Positions 50,711 through 58,495 of a stretch of 64,000 nucleotides of DNA are shown here, one piece after another. The notes under the pieces are model-generated. The model was not told the DNA's origin. It saw only the letters and a list, made by a program, of their open reading frames with translations, and searched no databases. A program made the translations under genes and the position numbers. Positions within the stretch are counted from its first letter, which is position 1, and each line of letters begins with the position of its first letter. The stretch is from positions 23,548-87,547 of IMG/VR virus record IMGVR_UViG_3300033146_001994; one strand, written 5' to 3'. The stretch comes from a virus.

Positions 50711-50995
50711 ATGGCTAGTGTAAATTTAGTTAAGAAAGAGACCTTAAAGAGTTATTTAACCACCAATGGTCTTAAAGGCAAGAAAGTACTTGCATGGTAT
50801 TTAGCTAAGAACAGTGACAAGAGTTACCGTTATTTAGTAGTAAATGATGCAGTCATAATGGATTGTGCCAGTGATGTGGATACTAACTGTCCAATGGTGG
50901 TAATGCATTATGAAAATCTAGAAACAGGCAGAAGCTGGTGTAGGCTAGAGAATGAATTACAGATAGACACAACTAAAGATGTTGTGGAGTTCTGA
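50711..50995 (+). CDS. Small conserved phage-type protein, 94 aa
   Basis: The ATG at 50711 is preceded by AGGAG (Shine-Dalgarno-like, nine bases upstream), so it is preferred over an in-frame ATG at 50678. It is a soluble alpha/beta protein (KKVLAWYLAKNSDKSYRYLV). First gene of the plus-strand small-gene module, divergent from groEL. A short hairpin (GAGCG...CGCTC) lies just upstream at about 50670-50690. Not recognised. Confidence 0.55.
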   Translation: MASVNLVKKETLKSYLTTNGLKGKKVLAWYLAKNSDKSYRYLVVNDAVIMDCASDVDTNCPMVVMHYENLETGRSWCRLENELQIDTTKDVVEF

Positions 50996-51062
50996 GGTAG
51001 AGGGCACAACAGCCCTTTCCTTAACCGTTGACATTCTATACAAACCTTTTAAGATATATACC

Positions 51063-51269
51063 ATGAAATATGATAAGACAGTATTAGTTATAATCATGCT
51101 AGTAGGCATGACAGTTATGATAAGTGGTACTGTATTAGTCAGTATACATACTGATATAGTATTTTTAATCTTTGCACCTGCAATTGGGGCATTACTATTC
51201 TTCATGTCATTGGAGAATTTTATAAAGATTAAACAGATGGAGAATAGAGACAAAGTAATAAAGATATAG
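51063..51269 (+). CDS. Small membrane protein, 68 aa
   Basis: Two transmembrane segments: about residues 6-26 (VLVIIMLVGMTVMISG) and 32-53 (IVFLIFAPAIGALLFFM), then a charged tail (KQMENRDKVIKI). The ATG at 51063 is chosen; an upstream reading overlaps the previous gene. An inner-membrane function such as superinfection exclusion is possible but unproven. Confidence 0.5.
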   Translation: MKYDKTVLVIIMLVGMTVMISGTVLVSIHTDIVFLIFAPAIGALLFFMSLENFIKIKQMENRDKVIKI

Positions 51270-51419
51270 TCTACTCCTATAGACAGTACACCTAAGCATG
51301 TGTATAAACTGCTAAAAAACTCAATAACTTTCCAAGATGTTGAGGACACCAGTTTCTTTAGGTAAAACTAAAGTTTTAGGTGTAAAACACAATTTAACTA
51401 AACTAAGAAAGGACTTATT

Positions 51420-51620
51420 ATGGACATTACAGACGCTTTAACAACATGGTATCATATGGGCTATACAGCTGATTCATACTATGATGAGAATGAAAACTAT
51501 AACATAGACTTTATTGCAAATGGTGAAGTCGTTGGTAGTATTAAAACTGTAAAAGATTCAATTCAATGGGATTATCCTAGAGAATTGTTGCAGTTTAAAA
51601 GCGATTTATTGCAATATTAG
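51420..51620 (+). CDS. Small hypothetical protein, 66 aa
   Basis: An acidic, Tyr-rich soluble protein (TTWYHMGYTADSYYDE). The start is supported by AAAGGA ten bases upstream. The gap before it (51270-51419) holds no further gene that I can support. Not recognised. Confidence 0.45.
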   Translation: MDITDALTTWYHMGYTADSYYDENENYNIDFIANGEVVGSIKTVKDSIQWDYPRELLQFKSDLLQY

Positions 51621-51643
51621 ATAGTAGAAAAAGCTTTTAACAT

Positions 51644-51693
51644 GCTGAGTATAGGGAGGATATAGAACCAGTAATTTCCTCCCTCAATTCAGC
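51644..51693 (+). ncRNA. Structured intergenic hairpin (possible RNA element)
   Basis: GCTGA (51644-51648) pairs with TCAGC (51689-51693), and GGGAGGA (51654-51660) pairs with TCCTCCC (51677-51683), making a two-part stem with a symmetric 5/5 internal loop. There is no T-run after it, so it is not a simple terminator. It lies in a 178-base gap with no other gene and could be a leader or small RNA structure. Confidence 0.35.
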
Positions 51694-51798
51694 TTCATTT
51701 ACCCTCAACCATTTCACACGTTGATATAATAATATGACATAATATCGACTACATATTACAACGCACATTTCATTAATTAACACTTTAAACATACACTT

Positions 51799-51900
51799 AT
51801 GAAGAATTTAAGAGAATTCAGGTTATCTGAGGAATTTTACGCATTATTAATAATAACGGCGTTTATTTTGCAAGTAGTATTAGCATTATTTATAGCTTAA
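51799..51900 (+). CDS. Very small membrane protein, 33 aa
   Basis: An ORF of 33 codons from ATG with a charged start (KNLREFRLSEEF) and one transmembrane helix (ALLIITAFILQVVLALFIA). It ends nine bases before the next gene and is spaced like its neighbours, which supports a real gene. Function unknown. Confidence 0.4.
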   Translation: MKNLREFRLSEEFYALLIITAFILQVVLALFIA

Positions 51901-51909
51901 TATAGAATA

Positions 51910-52116
51910 ATGTTAGTATTCAGGTTAGAAACTCAGAAAAAAGCGTGGTTAGCCACAGCAGACACTTTAAAGCAGGAACTTTTGAAAGCAGAATTTCCTG
52001 TAAGTATTTCCAAAATCAGAAAGAAGAAAAATAGCATTAGCTACAAATTCATTGGTAAAGGGGATACACAGAGCATAGTAAATTTAATAAACAATTCACT
52101 TAGTAAAAACTTTTAA
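51910..52116 (+). CDS. Small basic hypothetical protein, 68 aa
   Basis: A basic protein (pattern KIRKKKNSISYKFIGKG) with an N-terminal helix, 12 bases before the SSB-like gene, and probably in one operon with it. The charge suggests nucleic-acid contact. Not recognised. Confidence 0.45.
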   Translation: MLVFRLETQKKAWLATADTLKQELLKAEFPVSISKIRKKKNSISYKFIGKGDTQSIVNLINNSLSKNF

Positions 52117-52128
52117 AAATTAGAAAAC

Positions 52129-52644
52129 ATGACAGAAGAAAAATTAAAATTTCAGAGAGTTTTAAATTCAATTAATTTAGTAACAGAACCAGGCAAATAC
52201 ACTTGTAAAGTAACAAGTGTGCATTTATTTGGTGATAAATACATAGTTAACTTGAATGTAATGAACATGTATAACCGAGCAGAAGCAGTTGAGTTATACA
52301 AGGCAGGAGAGTATGTTGAAGCAGCAAATAAAGCACAAAGTTTCAATGTATGGATTGATGAAGAAACTGGAGAGGTAAGAGGATTTTTACCACAAAAGGG
52401 AGAATATGTAAACATAATCATGGATTATGTTACATTAAAGACTGGTGAAGAAGCTTTGTTAGTAGTTTCAGTAAGTGAGATTAAAGCAAAGAAAACTCGC
52501 AAGCTTGACATTGAAAGTATTATTGATGATATTGATGATGTTGATGATGACGATACTGACAGTGTAGAGTTTGGCACTAAAAATGAACCTCTAGAAAAAG
52601 AAGAAATAGAGGAAAGCATTAAATCTGGAAAAGCTCCTTTCTAG
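52129..52644 (+). CDS. SSB-like single-stranded DNA-binding protein candidate
   Basis: A 171-residue protein. The first ~120 residues alternate strands in an OB-fold-like pattern (GKYTCKVTSVHLFGDKYIVNLNV, then GEYVNIIMDYVTL). The C-terminal ~50 residues are a disordered acidic tail (DDIDDVDDDDTDS) ending KAPF, recalling the acidic tail and hydrophobic tip of SSB proteins that recruit partners. It would coat single-stranded DNA during phage replication. Aromatic residues suitable for base stacking are present, but a structural comparison would be needed to confirm the fold. Confidence 0.5.
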   Translation: MTEEKLKFQRVLNSINLVTEPGKYTCKVTSVHLFGDKYIVNLNVMNMYNRAEAVELYKAGEYVEAANKAQSFNVWIDEETGEVRGFLPQKGEYVNIIMDYVTLKTGEEALLVVSVSEIKAKKTRKLDIESIIDDIDDVDDDDTDSVEFGTKNEPLEKEEIEESIKSGKAPF

Positions 52645-52653
52645 TCAATAATT

Positions 52654-52682
52654 AATAGGCACTTTAAGTAGTGCCTATTTTA
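52654..52682 (+). terminator. Rho-independent terminator after the SSB-like gene
   Basis: A perfect 10-bp stem (AATAGGCACT at 52654-52663 with AGTGCCTATT at 52670-52679), a 6-base loop and a short T-run. Confidence 0.8.
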
Positions 52683-52725
52683 TACTTATTTTGAACTTAG
52701 TTTAAACTTATAAACCTTAGAAATT

Positions 52726-53676
52726 ATGAAAAGATATATTGTAGAAGTAGACGAAGACAGAACATGTTGGTATCTAGATGATAAATTACATAGAGAGGAT
52801 GACAAACCTGCTATTGAATCTGCAGATGGCAGTAAAGAATGGTACATTAATGGAAAACATCATAGAGAAGATGACAAACCTGCTATTGAATATTCAGATG
52901 GTAGTAAATATTGGTACATCAATAATAAACGCCATAGAGAAGATGATAAACCTGCAATAATTGATGTAAATGGGGATAGATATTGGTATCTAGATGGTAA
53001 ATTACATAGAGAAAACGATAAACCTGCTGTAATTTATACAAATGGTAAAAAAGAGTGGTATATCAATGGAAAACGTCATAGAGATAATGACAAACCTGCT
53101 ATTATAAATGAAGATGGCAGTAAAGAATGGTACAAAGATGGTAAATATAATAGGGAAGATGATAAACCTACAATTGAATACACTAACGGGGAAAAACGTT
53201 GGACTATGAATAATGAACTAGGAAGACAGAATAACAAACCTGCTATTGAATACCCAAATGGTAGTAAAGAATGGTACGTTAATGGTAAATTACATAGAGA
53301 CAACGATAAACCTGCTATTGAATATGCAGATGGAACAAAAGAATGGTATATTAATGGAAAATTACATAGAGACAATGATAAACCAGCTGCTGAATACTCA
53401 GACGGCAGTAAAGAATGGCATCTTAACGGCAAACTTCATAGAGATAATGACAAACCCGCTATTATAGATGAAGATGGTAGTAAAGATTGGTATGTAAATG
53501 GCAAACATCATAGAGAAAATGGTGCTGCCACAATTCACGCCAATGGCGATAAATTTTGGTTCCTCAATGGTATTGAATATTCTGAAAAAGAATTCAATAA
53601 AAAAGTAAATACTAAAAAACTTACTATTGCAGAAATAGAAGCAGTACTTGGCTATTCAATTAAAATAGTTAGGTAA
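52726..53676 (+). CDS. MORN-like repeat protein with eleven ~24-residue repeats
   Basis: A 316-residue protein made almost entirely of tandem repeats of about 24 residues with the core WYINGKLHREDDKPAI followed by a D/N-G turn. Eleven copies can be counted between residues ~14 and ~285, followed by a unique C-terminal helix (KLTIAEIEAVLGY). The pattern resembles MORN/YwqK-type beta-hairpin repeats found in bacterial and phage proteins, often linked to binding roles. One copy (near residue 160) is diverged, and the last lacks the Asp-Lys-Pro core. It is a single-gene unit between two terminators. Function unknown. Confidence 0.65.
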   Translation: MKRYIVEVDEDRTCWYLDDKLHREDDKPAIESADGSKEWYINGKHHREDDKPAIEYSDGSKYWYINNKRHREDDKPAIIDVNGDRYWYLDGKLHRENDKPAVIYTNGKKEWYINGKRHRDNDKPAIINEDGSKEWYKDGKYNREDDKPTIEYTNGEKRWTMNNELGRQNNKPAIEYPNGSKEWYVNGKLHRDNDKPAIEYADGTKEWYINGKLHRDNDKPAAEYSDGSKEWHLNGKLHRDNDKPAIIDEDGSKDWYVNGKHHRENGAATIHANGDKFWFLNGIEYSEKEFNKKVNTKKLTIAEIEAVLGYSIKIVR

Positions 53677-53681
53677 TAAAT

Positions 53682-53715
53682 AAAAAGCAGGTATAATTTA
53701 AAATATCTGCTTTTT
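53682..53715 (+). terminator. Terminator after the repeat-protein gene
   Basis: AAAAAGCAG (53682-53690) pairs with CTGCTTTTT (53707-53715), extended inward by a partly paired AT stem, with the T-run forming the 3' arm. It closes the single-gene unit. Confidence 0.65.
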
Positions 53716-53774
53716 ATTAAAATAATAAACAACTCTATTTATAGCATATTATCAAATAAGTATTAAAAGTACGT

Positions 53775-53867
53775 TAAGTTCTATATACAGGCTATACAAA
53801 GCTACTAAGTTCTATACACATGCTATACAAAGATATTAAGTTCTAAATTCAAGCTATATAAAGCTAA
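53775..53867 (+). repeat. Three tandem 31-bp repeats (iteron- or operator-like)
   Basis: Repeats start at 53775, 53806 and 53837 with an exact 31-bp period. Each begins TAAGTTCTA and contains GCTATACAAAG or a near match. The third copy is the most diverged. They lie in a 258-base gene-free gap (53677-53933) between a terminator and a gene start. On the minus strand the first two copies each contain a TAnnTTTG octamer (53797-53804 and 53828-53835). Iterons for replication, a multi-site operator or phased promoters are all possible. Confidence 0.75.
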
Positions 53868-53933
53868 ATCGTGCGCTATAAACACAGAAAAGAAATAGAA
53901 AAAATTAAACTAATCATTAAAATCAATAATATT

Positions 53934-54332
53934 ATGAAAAATAATAATTTAGAAGTCGCTTTAACAAAAGAGGTATGCATAATCTGCGGTAAAGAAATGG
54001 ATGGTGCAATAGTAATGAACACTTTTTTTACTGAACATGAAGCTAATAAAGTTAAAGAGCTACATAATAAAGCAGTAGGGTTTGCAAAAGAGCCGTGTGA
54101 TAGTTGTAAAGCTGATATGGAGAAAGCATTTATGCTTATAGGATTTAACAAAGAAAAATCTGATTTGAGTAATTTACCTGAGGGTTTTTACAGAACAGGA
54201 CATGTTATTGGAGTAAAAAAGACTAGTGATTTAGTACAGCATTTTATAAAACCTGATTATCCTGAAGCTATGGATAGTGGATATATATTCATGCCTGATA
54301 CAGCTTTAAAAAAATTAGGATTAATAGAATAA
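53934..54332 (+). CDS. Small zinc-ribbon-type protein, 132 aa
   Basis: Two CxxC pairs, Cys15/Cys18 (CIICGKE) and Cys55/Cys58 (CDSCKAD), are placed to bind one zinc ion. The remainder is alpha/beta. An in-frame GTG at 53871 would extend the protein, but it lies next to the 31-bp repeats and gives a Lys-rich extension, so the ATG is preferred. The family resembles small phage proteins of unknown function. Confidence 0.55.
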   Translation: MKNNNLEVALTKEVCIICGKEMDGAIVMNTFFTEHEANKVKELHNKAVGFAKEPCDSCKADMEKAFMLIGFNKEKSDLSNLPEGFYRTGHVIGVKKTSDLVQHFIKPDYPEAMDSGYIFMPDTALKKLGLIE

Positions 54333-54376
54333 TACAGCCTGTAAATATAAAAATAAGAATTAAAATTAAATGAACT

Positions 54377-56512
54377 ATGAAAAAAATTTCGGAATTAATG
54401 CAGAAACAGTTTGACAAGATGTGCCAAACAGGTAAACTTTTTAGGTCAAATTTAACAGGAAAAGAAATATGGAAGCTCTATTTAGAAAACTTTAAAGAGC
54501 ACGACAATCCTATATTTAGAGATCCTGAAAGCTCTATGTATAATTGTAACACTTGTAATAATTTTATCAGAAGATATGGTAATATAGTATCTATAAACAA
54601 AAAGTTAAAGTTAGAAACTATTTTTGATATTGCTATAGACAAAGAAAATGAGTATTATTCTAGTTTTAAAATAATACGTTCAAGACTGAAAGTTAGTAAA
54701 ATAGAAAATATCTTTATTGAATCTTTTAAAGCACTACAAGAATTACCATATGAATCTTGCAAAAAATCACAAGAATCATTCAAACTTGGTATTACAGTCA
54801 ATCATAAAACCTATACTCAAGAAGAAGTTGATAAATTTGGTAAGGTTACATTGGGAAAAGTCTATACATTTAATCATTTTAATTTACAACTTCCTAGTAA
54901 GTTTGTAGATACATCAAATAAAAGTGTAGATACAATAATGGCTGATTTTAAATCTGCATATGATGTATTTAAAAGAGGTATGAAAGAGTTACCTCTAAGC
55001 ACATTACTTGTTGTAAAAGATTTGATTTTACAAGGCTCTTTACTGAATGGTAATGCGTATTTAGACAAGCTAAATACTTTTATAGAGCTTAAAGAACATT
55101 ATAATAAGATAACAACAGAAGAAGCACAAGATGTTTGGTGTTGGGATAAGTCTTATAACTTTAAGCAGGCTAAGTTTAAAAATGAATTAATAGGTGTACT
55201 ATGTACAGAATTGGCTGAGGGCAAAGAACTAAATAAAGTCTGTAAAGATTGGAATATAAGAATTGACCCTGTCAATTACATGAAAGCAACTTCGCCAATC
55301 ACAAAAACTCAAAAAGAAGATGCTCAAAAGTTTGTTGAAGAAAATGGTTATATTGATTCTTTTGATAGAAGATTTGCTAATATTGAAGATGTAAAAGTTG
55401 AAGAAATTAAGCATATTAATATCGAAAAGTCTAGTTTAGGGAATGTTTCAATATTTGATAATGTAAAAGTTACTCCATCTACAAGGCATAAGAAGTCTAA
55501 GTTTGATAATATAGAAGAAGTAACTATTGATAAATTTATGGCTGATATTTTGCCTACATGTTCATCTGTTGAATTATTGTTATTAAATAGATTTGAAAAT
55601 AACTTAGTATCTTTAACTACTTCAAACAAGTTACGTTCTAAACCAATGTTCAAATGGGATAATAATTTTTCATGGACTTATAATGGCAATTTAACAGGTA
55701 AATCTGAAATAAAAGAAGCTGTGAAAACACATAAAGGAAAGGTAGATGGTGTATTAAGATTTAGTATTATGTGGAGTGAAGATTCAAATGACAATTCAGA
55801 TTTAGATGCACGTTGTAATATCAATAACCGTAGAATCTATTATTTACATAAGATTGATAGTATTTCACAAGGGCAATTAGATGTAGATATTACAGAACCT
55901 GATACATATAAATATAAAAATTTACCTGTCATTGAAAATATAACATTTCCATCAATTGAAAAGTTAAACAACAGTATTTGTAAATTCAGAGTACATCAGT
56001 TTAGCAAAAAAGGTAAAGGTAACTTTAGAGCGGAAATAGCGTTTAATAATGAGATTTTTCAATATGAATATAAAAATGATTTTTCTAATCACACCTTTAT
56101 AGATGTAGCAGAAGTTAAAATTAAAAACAGTAAATTTTCAATTAAACATATTTTGCCTGAAATATCTTTGTCAAAATCTTTGTGGGGTTTAGATACTAAC
56201 ACATTTCATAAAGTAAATCTTATGTGTCTATCTCCAAATTATTGGGGAAAGAATGCAGTAGGACATAAACACTATTTTTTCATGCTTAACAGATGTAAAT
56301 CTCCTGATAATACAAGAAGCTTTCATAATGAAAACTTAAATTCAGAATTAACAAAACATAGAAAAGTCTTAGATGTTTTAGGAGAAACTACTAAATTAAA
56401 GCCATCTGCAGAAAATTACTTAGCAGGAGTAGGATTTAATTCTACTGTTAAAGATGAAATTGTCTTGCGCTTAAAAGGCAATTTTAATAGAATAATAAAA
56501 GTTAAACTTTAA
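54377..56512 (+). CDS. Large early-region protein, 711 aa, with beta-sandwich-like C-terminal half
   Basis: Not firmly recognised. The N-terminal ~330 residues are helical and charged, with a CNTCNNF motif near residue 57. After residue ~440, the segment VLRFSIMWSEDSNDNSDLDAR, IYYLHKI and GQLDVDI resembles the beta-sandwich of YfaP/DUF2135-type proteins, in which SDLD, LDVD and ENI motifs recur. It stands alone between two small genes and is the largest gene of this region. It has no signal peptide. A role in host take-over or replication is possible, but unsupported by motifs. Confidence 0.5.
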   Translation: MKKISELMQKQFDKMCQTGKLFRSNLTGKEIWKLYLENFKEHDNPIFRDPESSMYNCNTCNNFIRRYGNIVSINKKLKLETIFDIAIDKENEYYSSFKIIRSRLKVSKIENIFIESFKALQELPYESCKKSQESFKLGITVNHKTYTQEEVDKFGKVTLGKVYTFNHFNLQLPSKFVDTSNKSVDTIMADFKSAYDVFKRGMKELPLSTLLVVKDLILQGSLLNGNAYLDKLNTFIELKEHYNKITTEEAQDVWCWDKSYNFKQAKFKNELIGVLCTELAEGKELNKVCKDWNIRIDPVNYMKATSPITKTQKEDAQKFVEENGYIDSFDRRFANIEDVKVEEIKHINIEKSSLGNVSIFDNVKVTPSTRHKKSKFDNIEEVTIDKFMADILPTCSSVELLLLNRFENNLVSLTTSNKLRSKPMFKWDNNFSWTYNGNLTGKSEIKEAVKTHKGKVDGVLRFSIMWSEDSNDNSDLDARCNINNRRIYYLHKIDSISQGQLDVDITEPDTYKYKNLPVIENITFPSIEKLNNSICKFRVHQFSKKGKGNFRAEIAFNNEIFQYEYKNDFSNHTFIDVAEVKIKNSKFSIKHILPEISLSKSLWGLDTNTFHKVNLMCLSPNYWGKNAVGHKHYFFMLNRCKSPDNTRSFHNENLNSELTKHRKVLDVLGETTKLKPSAENYLAGVGFNSTVKDEIVLRLKGNFNRIIKVKL

Positions 56513-56524
56513 AACTTAAAAATT

Positions 56525-56893
56525 ATGTACAAAGAAGCAACTAGATTGAAATTAAGATTTACAACTGAAAGAGGAATCTTATCATTAGAGCAATTATGGG
56601 ATTTATCATTATCTACTTTAGATGATTTAGCTGTACTTTTAGAAAAGGCTTATAAAGAAAGTGGTAAAAAATCCTTTCTAGTTAAGAAGTCTAAAAAAGA
56701 TAAAGAGCTGAAACTAAAGTTCGATATAGTACTAGACATTCTTACCACTAAAGTAGAAGAATCAGAAGCAAGTAAAAACTCTTTAGAAATAAAAGAGTAT
56801 AATGAAAAGATTCTTGCTTTAATTGCAGAGAAACAAGAAGAATCCTTAAAGGATAAAAGTATTTCTGATTTAAAGGCTCTTTTAAAGAAATAA
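56525..56893 (+). CDS. Conserved small phage protein, 122 aa
   Basis: The opening EATRLKLRFTTERGILSLEQLWDLSL pattern and the C-terminal helix (EKQEESLKDKSISDLKALLKK) match a short helical protein widespread in phages of many hosts, with no known function. It starts 12 bases after the 711-residue gene. It is the last gene before the tRNA-like element and the region of altered architecture. Confidence 0.6.
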   Translation: MYKEATRLKLRFTTERGILSLEQLWDLSLSTLDDLAVLLEKAYKESGKKSFLVKKSKKDKELKLKFDIVLDILTTKVEESEASKNSLEIKEYNEKILALIAEKQEESLKDKSISDLKALLKK

Positions 56894-56920
56894 TAAAGGG
56901 CTTATAAATTGACATGTAAT

Positions 56921-57011
56921 TTCAGACAGATAAATGGAAGTTGTGGCTTAGTGGTGCAAATACACTATAACCTATAGTAGCTACTTCAGGTTCAACCCCT
57001 TTCTGTCTGGA
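56921..57011 (+). ncRNA. tRNA-like stem structure (degenerate or atypical tRNA)
   Basis: A 10-bp outer stem (56921-56930 with 57002-57011, one G-T pair) encloses a T-arm-like GGTTCAACCCC placed exactly next to the 3' acceptor strand, a D-loop-like TTAGTGGTGCA and a central hairpin (ACTATA/TATAGT at 56964-56978). However, the T stem has only three good pairs, the interior is about 15 bases too long, and no anticodon loop with U33 is found. It may be a decayed tRNA, an unusual class II tRNA or a tRNA-derived attachment site. Confidence 0.4.
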
Positions 57012-57048
57012 CTTATGTTTAATAAAATAGTAATTTAACTTTAAAATC

Positions 57049-57396
57049 ATGAAAAAAAATAAAGCTATGGATTTAAATTGTCCTTATTGCGGTGCAGAAT
57101 TAGAAATATGTCATGATGATGATTTTGGATATGAAGTAGGTGTTGAACATGAAATGGAATGTAGTAAATGTAATAAACTATTTATATTTAAAACATCAAT
57201 TTCTTTTTATTATAAAGCTAGAAAAGCAGACTGTCTAAATGGTGCTGAGCATAATTATAAAAAAGTAGCAACATTTCCAGAGGAATTCTCTAAAATGAAA
57301 TGTGAAGTTTGTGGTGCTGAAAGAGAATTTACTGATGAAGAACGTGTAAAGTTCGGTATTGGAACAAAAGAAAGTTATTTTGAAAGAATAAAATAG
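57049..57396 (+). CDS. Zinc-ribbon protein, 115 aa
   Basis: Contains CPYCGAELE (Cys11/Cys14), CSKCNKLF (Cys38/Cys41) and a third pair CEVCGAE (Cys85/Cys88). The first four cysteines can form one zinc ribbon; the third pair with His68 or Cys62 may form another. Proteins like this occur as short phage or mobile-element genes. The gap of 155 bases before it holds the tRNA-like element. It may be the last phage-core gene or the first cassette. Confidence 0.55.
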   Translation: MKKNKAMDLNCPYCGAELEICHDDDFGYEVGVEHEMECSKCNKLFIFKTSISFYYKARKADCLNGAEHNYKKVATFPEEFSKMKCEVCGAEREFTDEERVKFGIGTKESYFERIK

Positions 57397-57399
57397 TAT

Positions 57400-57425
57400 T
57401 ATTACTAATAGCTCTGATAAGATAT
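57400..57425 (+). repeat. Cassette-type junction of the second family (half-site)
   Basis: CTCTGATAAGATATGTTGC, just after the zinc-ribbon gene, is nearly the same as the sequence following the gene at 60471 (TTCTGATAAGATACGTTGC). It is followed in both cases by a short AT-rich leader and an AATATGAAATAC-like start. No 3' GTTRNNN core is found before the next gene. Confidence 0.4.
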
Positions 57426-57472
57426 GTTGCGACCATTGAAAACTAAATTATCAATATTGTAAAATCATAAAT

Positions 57473-57661
57473 ATGAAATACACAATAGAACAGAAAAAAC
57501 CACATAAAGACCAAATAATAGTTTTTAAAGCAAATCACGGTACATTCCCTGAGATTGGCATATGGTCTGATTTTGAAGATAACCTAAGTGAGGTTTATAT
57601 ACCTGCAAATGATGATGTGGAATTAGTTAAAAACATTGAATGGTGGATGCCAATAGAATAG
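57473..57661 (+). CDS. Small cassette-type protein, 62 aa
   Basis: A soluble protein with a Trp-rich C-terminus (IEWWMPIE), resembling the short DUF551-like proteins of phages and mobile elements. It starts with ATGAAATAC in the same context as the KH-domain gene at 60535. Followed by an attC-like site. Function unknown. Confidence 0.5.
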   Translation: MKYTIEQKKPHKDQIIVFKANHGTFPEIGIWSDFEDNLSEVYIPANDDVELVKNIEWWMPIE

Positions 57662-57668
57662 TATTATT

Positions 57669-58000
57669 GGTGTATGAACAATAGCCGATAAAAAACACAA
57701 CATTGCGATTACATATAAAGATTATTAACCAAATAATAGCTTAACATAAAGCACCTTAGCAGGCTATTATTTTTATTTATTGTTAGGGTGCATTATTTTA
57801 TGTTACAAACTTTAATTGATATATGTTTTGGAATAATAGGTATAGTAATAATAATACTATTTACAATATTATATCAAAATATTACAGGAGAAAATGCTGA
57901 ATTTGCAATGTGGATAGTTAATGTTATGATTAGCATTATTGTGGTGCTAAGACAATTTAAACGAAATGCACCCTAACGGTGTGGATATGGGCTGATTGCC
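57669..58000 (+). mobile_element. Gene cassette 1 with its 5' and 3' attC-like sites
   Basis: The 5' site runs from about 57669 to 57788. ACAATAGCC (57678-57686) pairs with GGCTATTAT (57762-57770), and the site ends in GTTAGGG (57782-57788); its R''-like end is degenerate. The cassette begins TTAGGGTGCATT and its tail at 57965-57977 is AATGCACCCTAAC, the exact reverse complement of GTTAGGGTGCATT (13 of 13). The tail continues ACGGTGTGGATATGGGC, the array's 5'-half consensus, but no 3' half is found before the next gene. Confidence 0.65.
57800..57976 (+). CDS. Cassette gene: small membrane protein, 58 aa
   Basis: Two hydrophobic segments (LIDICFGIIGIVIIILFTILY and AMWIVNVMISIIVVL) with a basic end (RQFKRNAP). 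The ATG at 57800 is preferred; a GTG at 57788 would overlap the recombination core. The stop codon TAA (57974-57976) is part of the CCCTAAC box of the attC-like site, as often seen in integron cassettes. Function unknown. Confidence 0.5.
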   Translation: MLQTLIDICFGIIGIVIIILFTILYQNITGENAEFAMWIVNVMISIIVVLRQFKRNAP

Positions 58001-58036
58001 CTTGAAATTTAGTAAATAACTTAAAATTGAAATGCA

Positions 58037-58423
58037 GTGGAAAATAATAAAGAGAATGTAAATAAAAAGAACGGCAATTTGCCTATATTTAGTATTAGTG
58101 GCAGTTTTTTGCTACGAATAGCACTAAGCCCATTTTTATTTCTATGGGGAGTTTTTATGTTAATGGTGGGAACATTATTTCCACTACCTTTATTGGTTAT
58201 ATTTAGCACGATGGGGCTTATAGTAACACCATTTGTTTGGTTATTGCGAAAAAGTGGTACAGACATAAAATACCCTGAACCATTTATGGCAAAAGGAGAA
58301 GATTATGGAAATGAAAAAAACATAATGCGTGACCATTTATTTGGAGCAACTATATATGTATGGGGGGCATTTGCAGTAGCATACTACTATGTAAAAACAG
58401 GTGAAGTATTTACTGTAGGTTAA
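58037..58423 (+). CDS. Cassette-region membrane protein, 128 aa
   Basis: The likely start is GTG at 58037, since no ATG lies near in frame. There are at least two transmembrane segments at about residues 25-70 (LSPFLFLWGVFMLMVG, PLLVIFSTMGLIV) and another near 105-120 (IYVWGAFAVAYYY). It is preceded by the shared leader block ATAACTTAAAATTGAAAT. Not recognised. Confidence 0.5.
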   Translation: MENNKENVNKKNGNLPIFSISGSFLLRIALSPFLFLWGVFMLMVGTLFPLPLLVIFSTMGLIVTPFVWLLRKSGTDIKYPEPFMAKGEDYGNEKNIMRDHLFGATIYVWGAFAVAYYYVKTGEVFTVG

Positions 58424-58426
58424 ATT

Positions 58427-58465
58427 GCTATTAATGGCTCTGTTATACATTATTGTAACAAATCA
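58427..58465 (+). repeat. Diverged cassette junction of the second family
   Basis: ATTAATGGCTCTGTTATACATTATTGTAAC follows the stop of the membrane-protein gene after a few bases and aligns with the other second-family junctions by its AATNGCTCTG start. GTTATAC and its partner TTGTAAC could form a short hairpin. No GTTRNNN core follows before the next gene at 58496. Confidence 0.3.
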
Positions 58466-58495
58466 CTATAATATTTAATAAAAAAACAGAATAAA

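Noticed and set aside
53775-53867. CRISPR array
   Set aside because: The 31-bp repeats are directly adjacent with no spacers, only three copies, and no cas genes nearby.
53871-53933. GTG start extending the zinc-ribbon protein upstream
   Set aside because: It begins right after the 31-bp repeats and adds a Lys/Ile-rich extension of low-complexity type. The ATG at 53934 has a typical leader.
56921-57011. Firm tRNA call with an anticodon
   Set aside because: No anticodon loop with U33 can be drawn, the T stem has only three good pairs, and the interior is too long.
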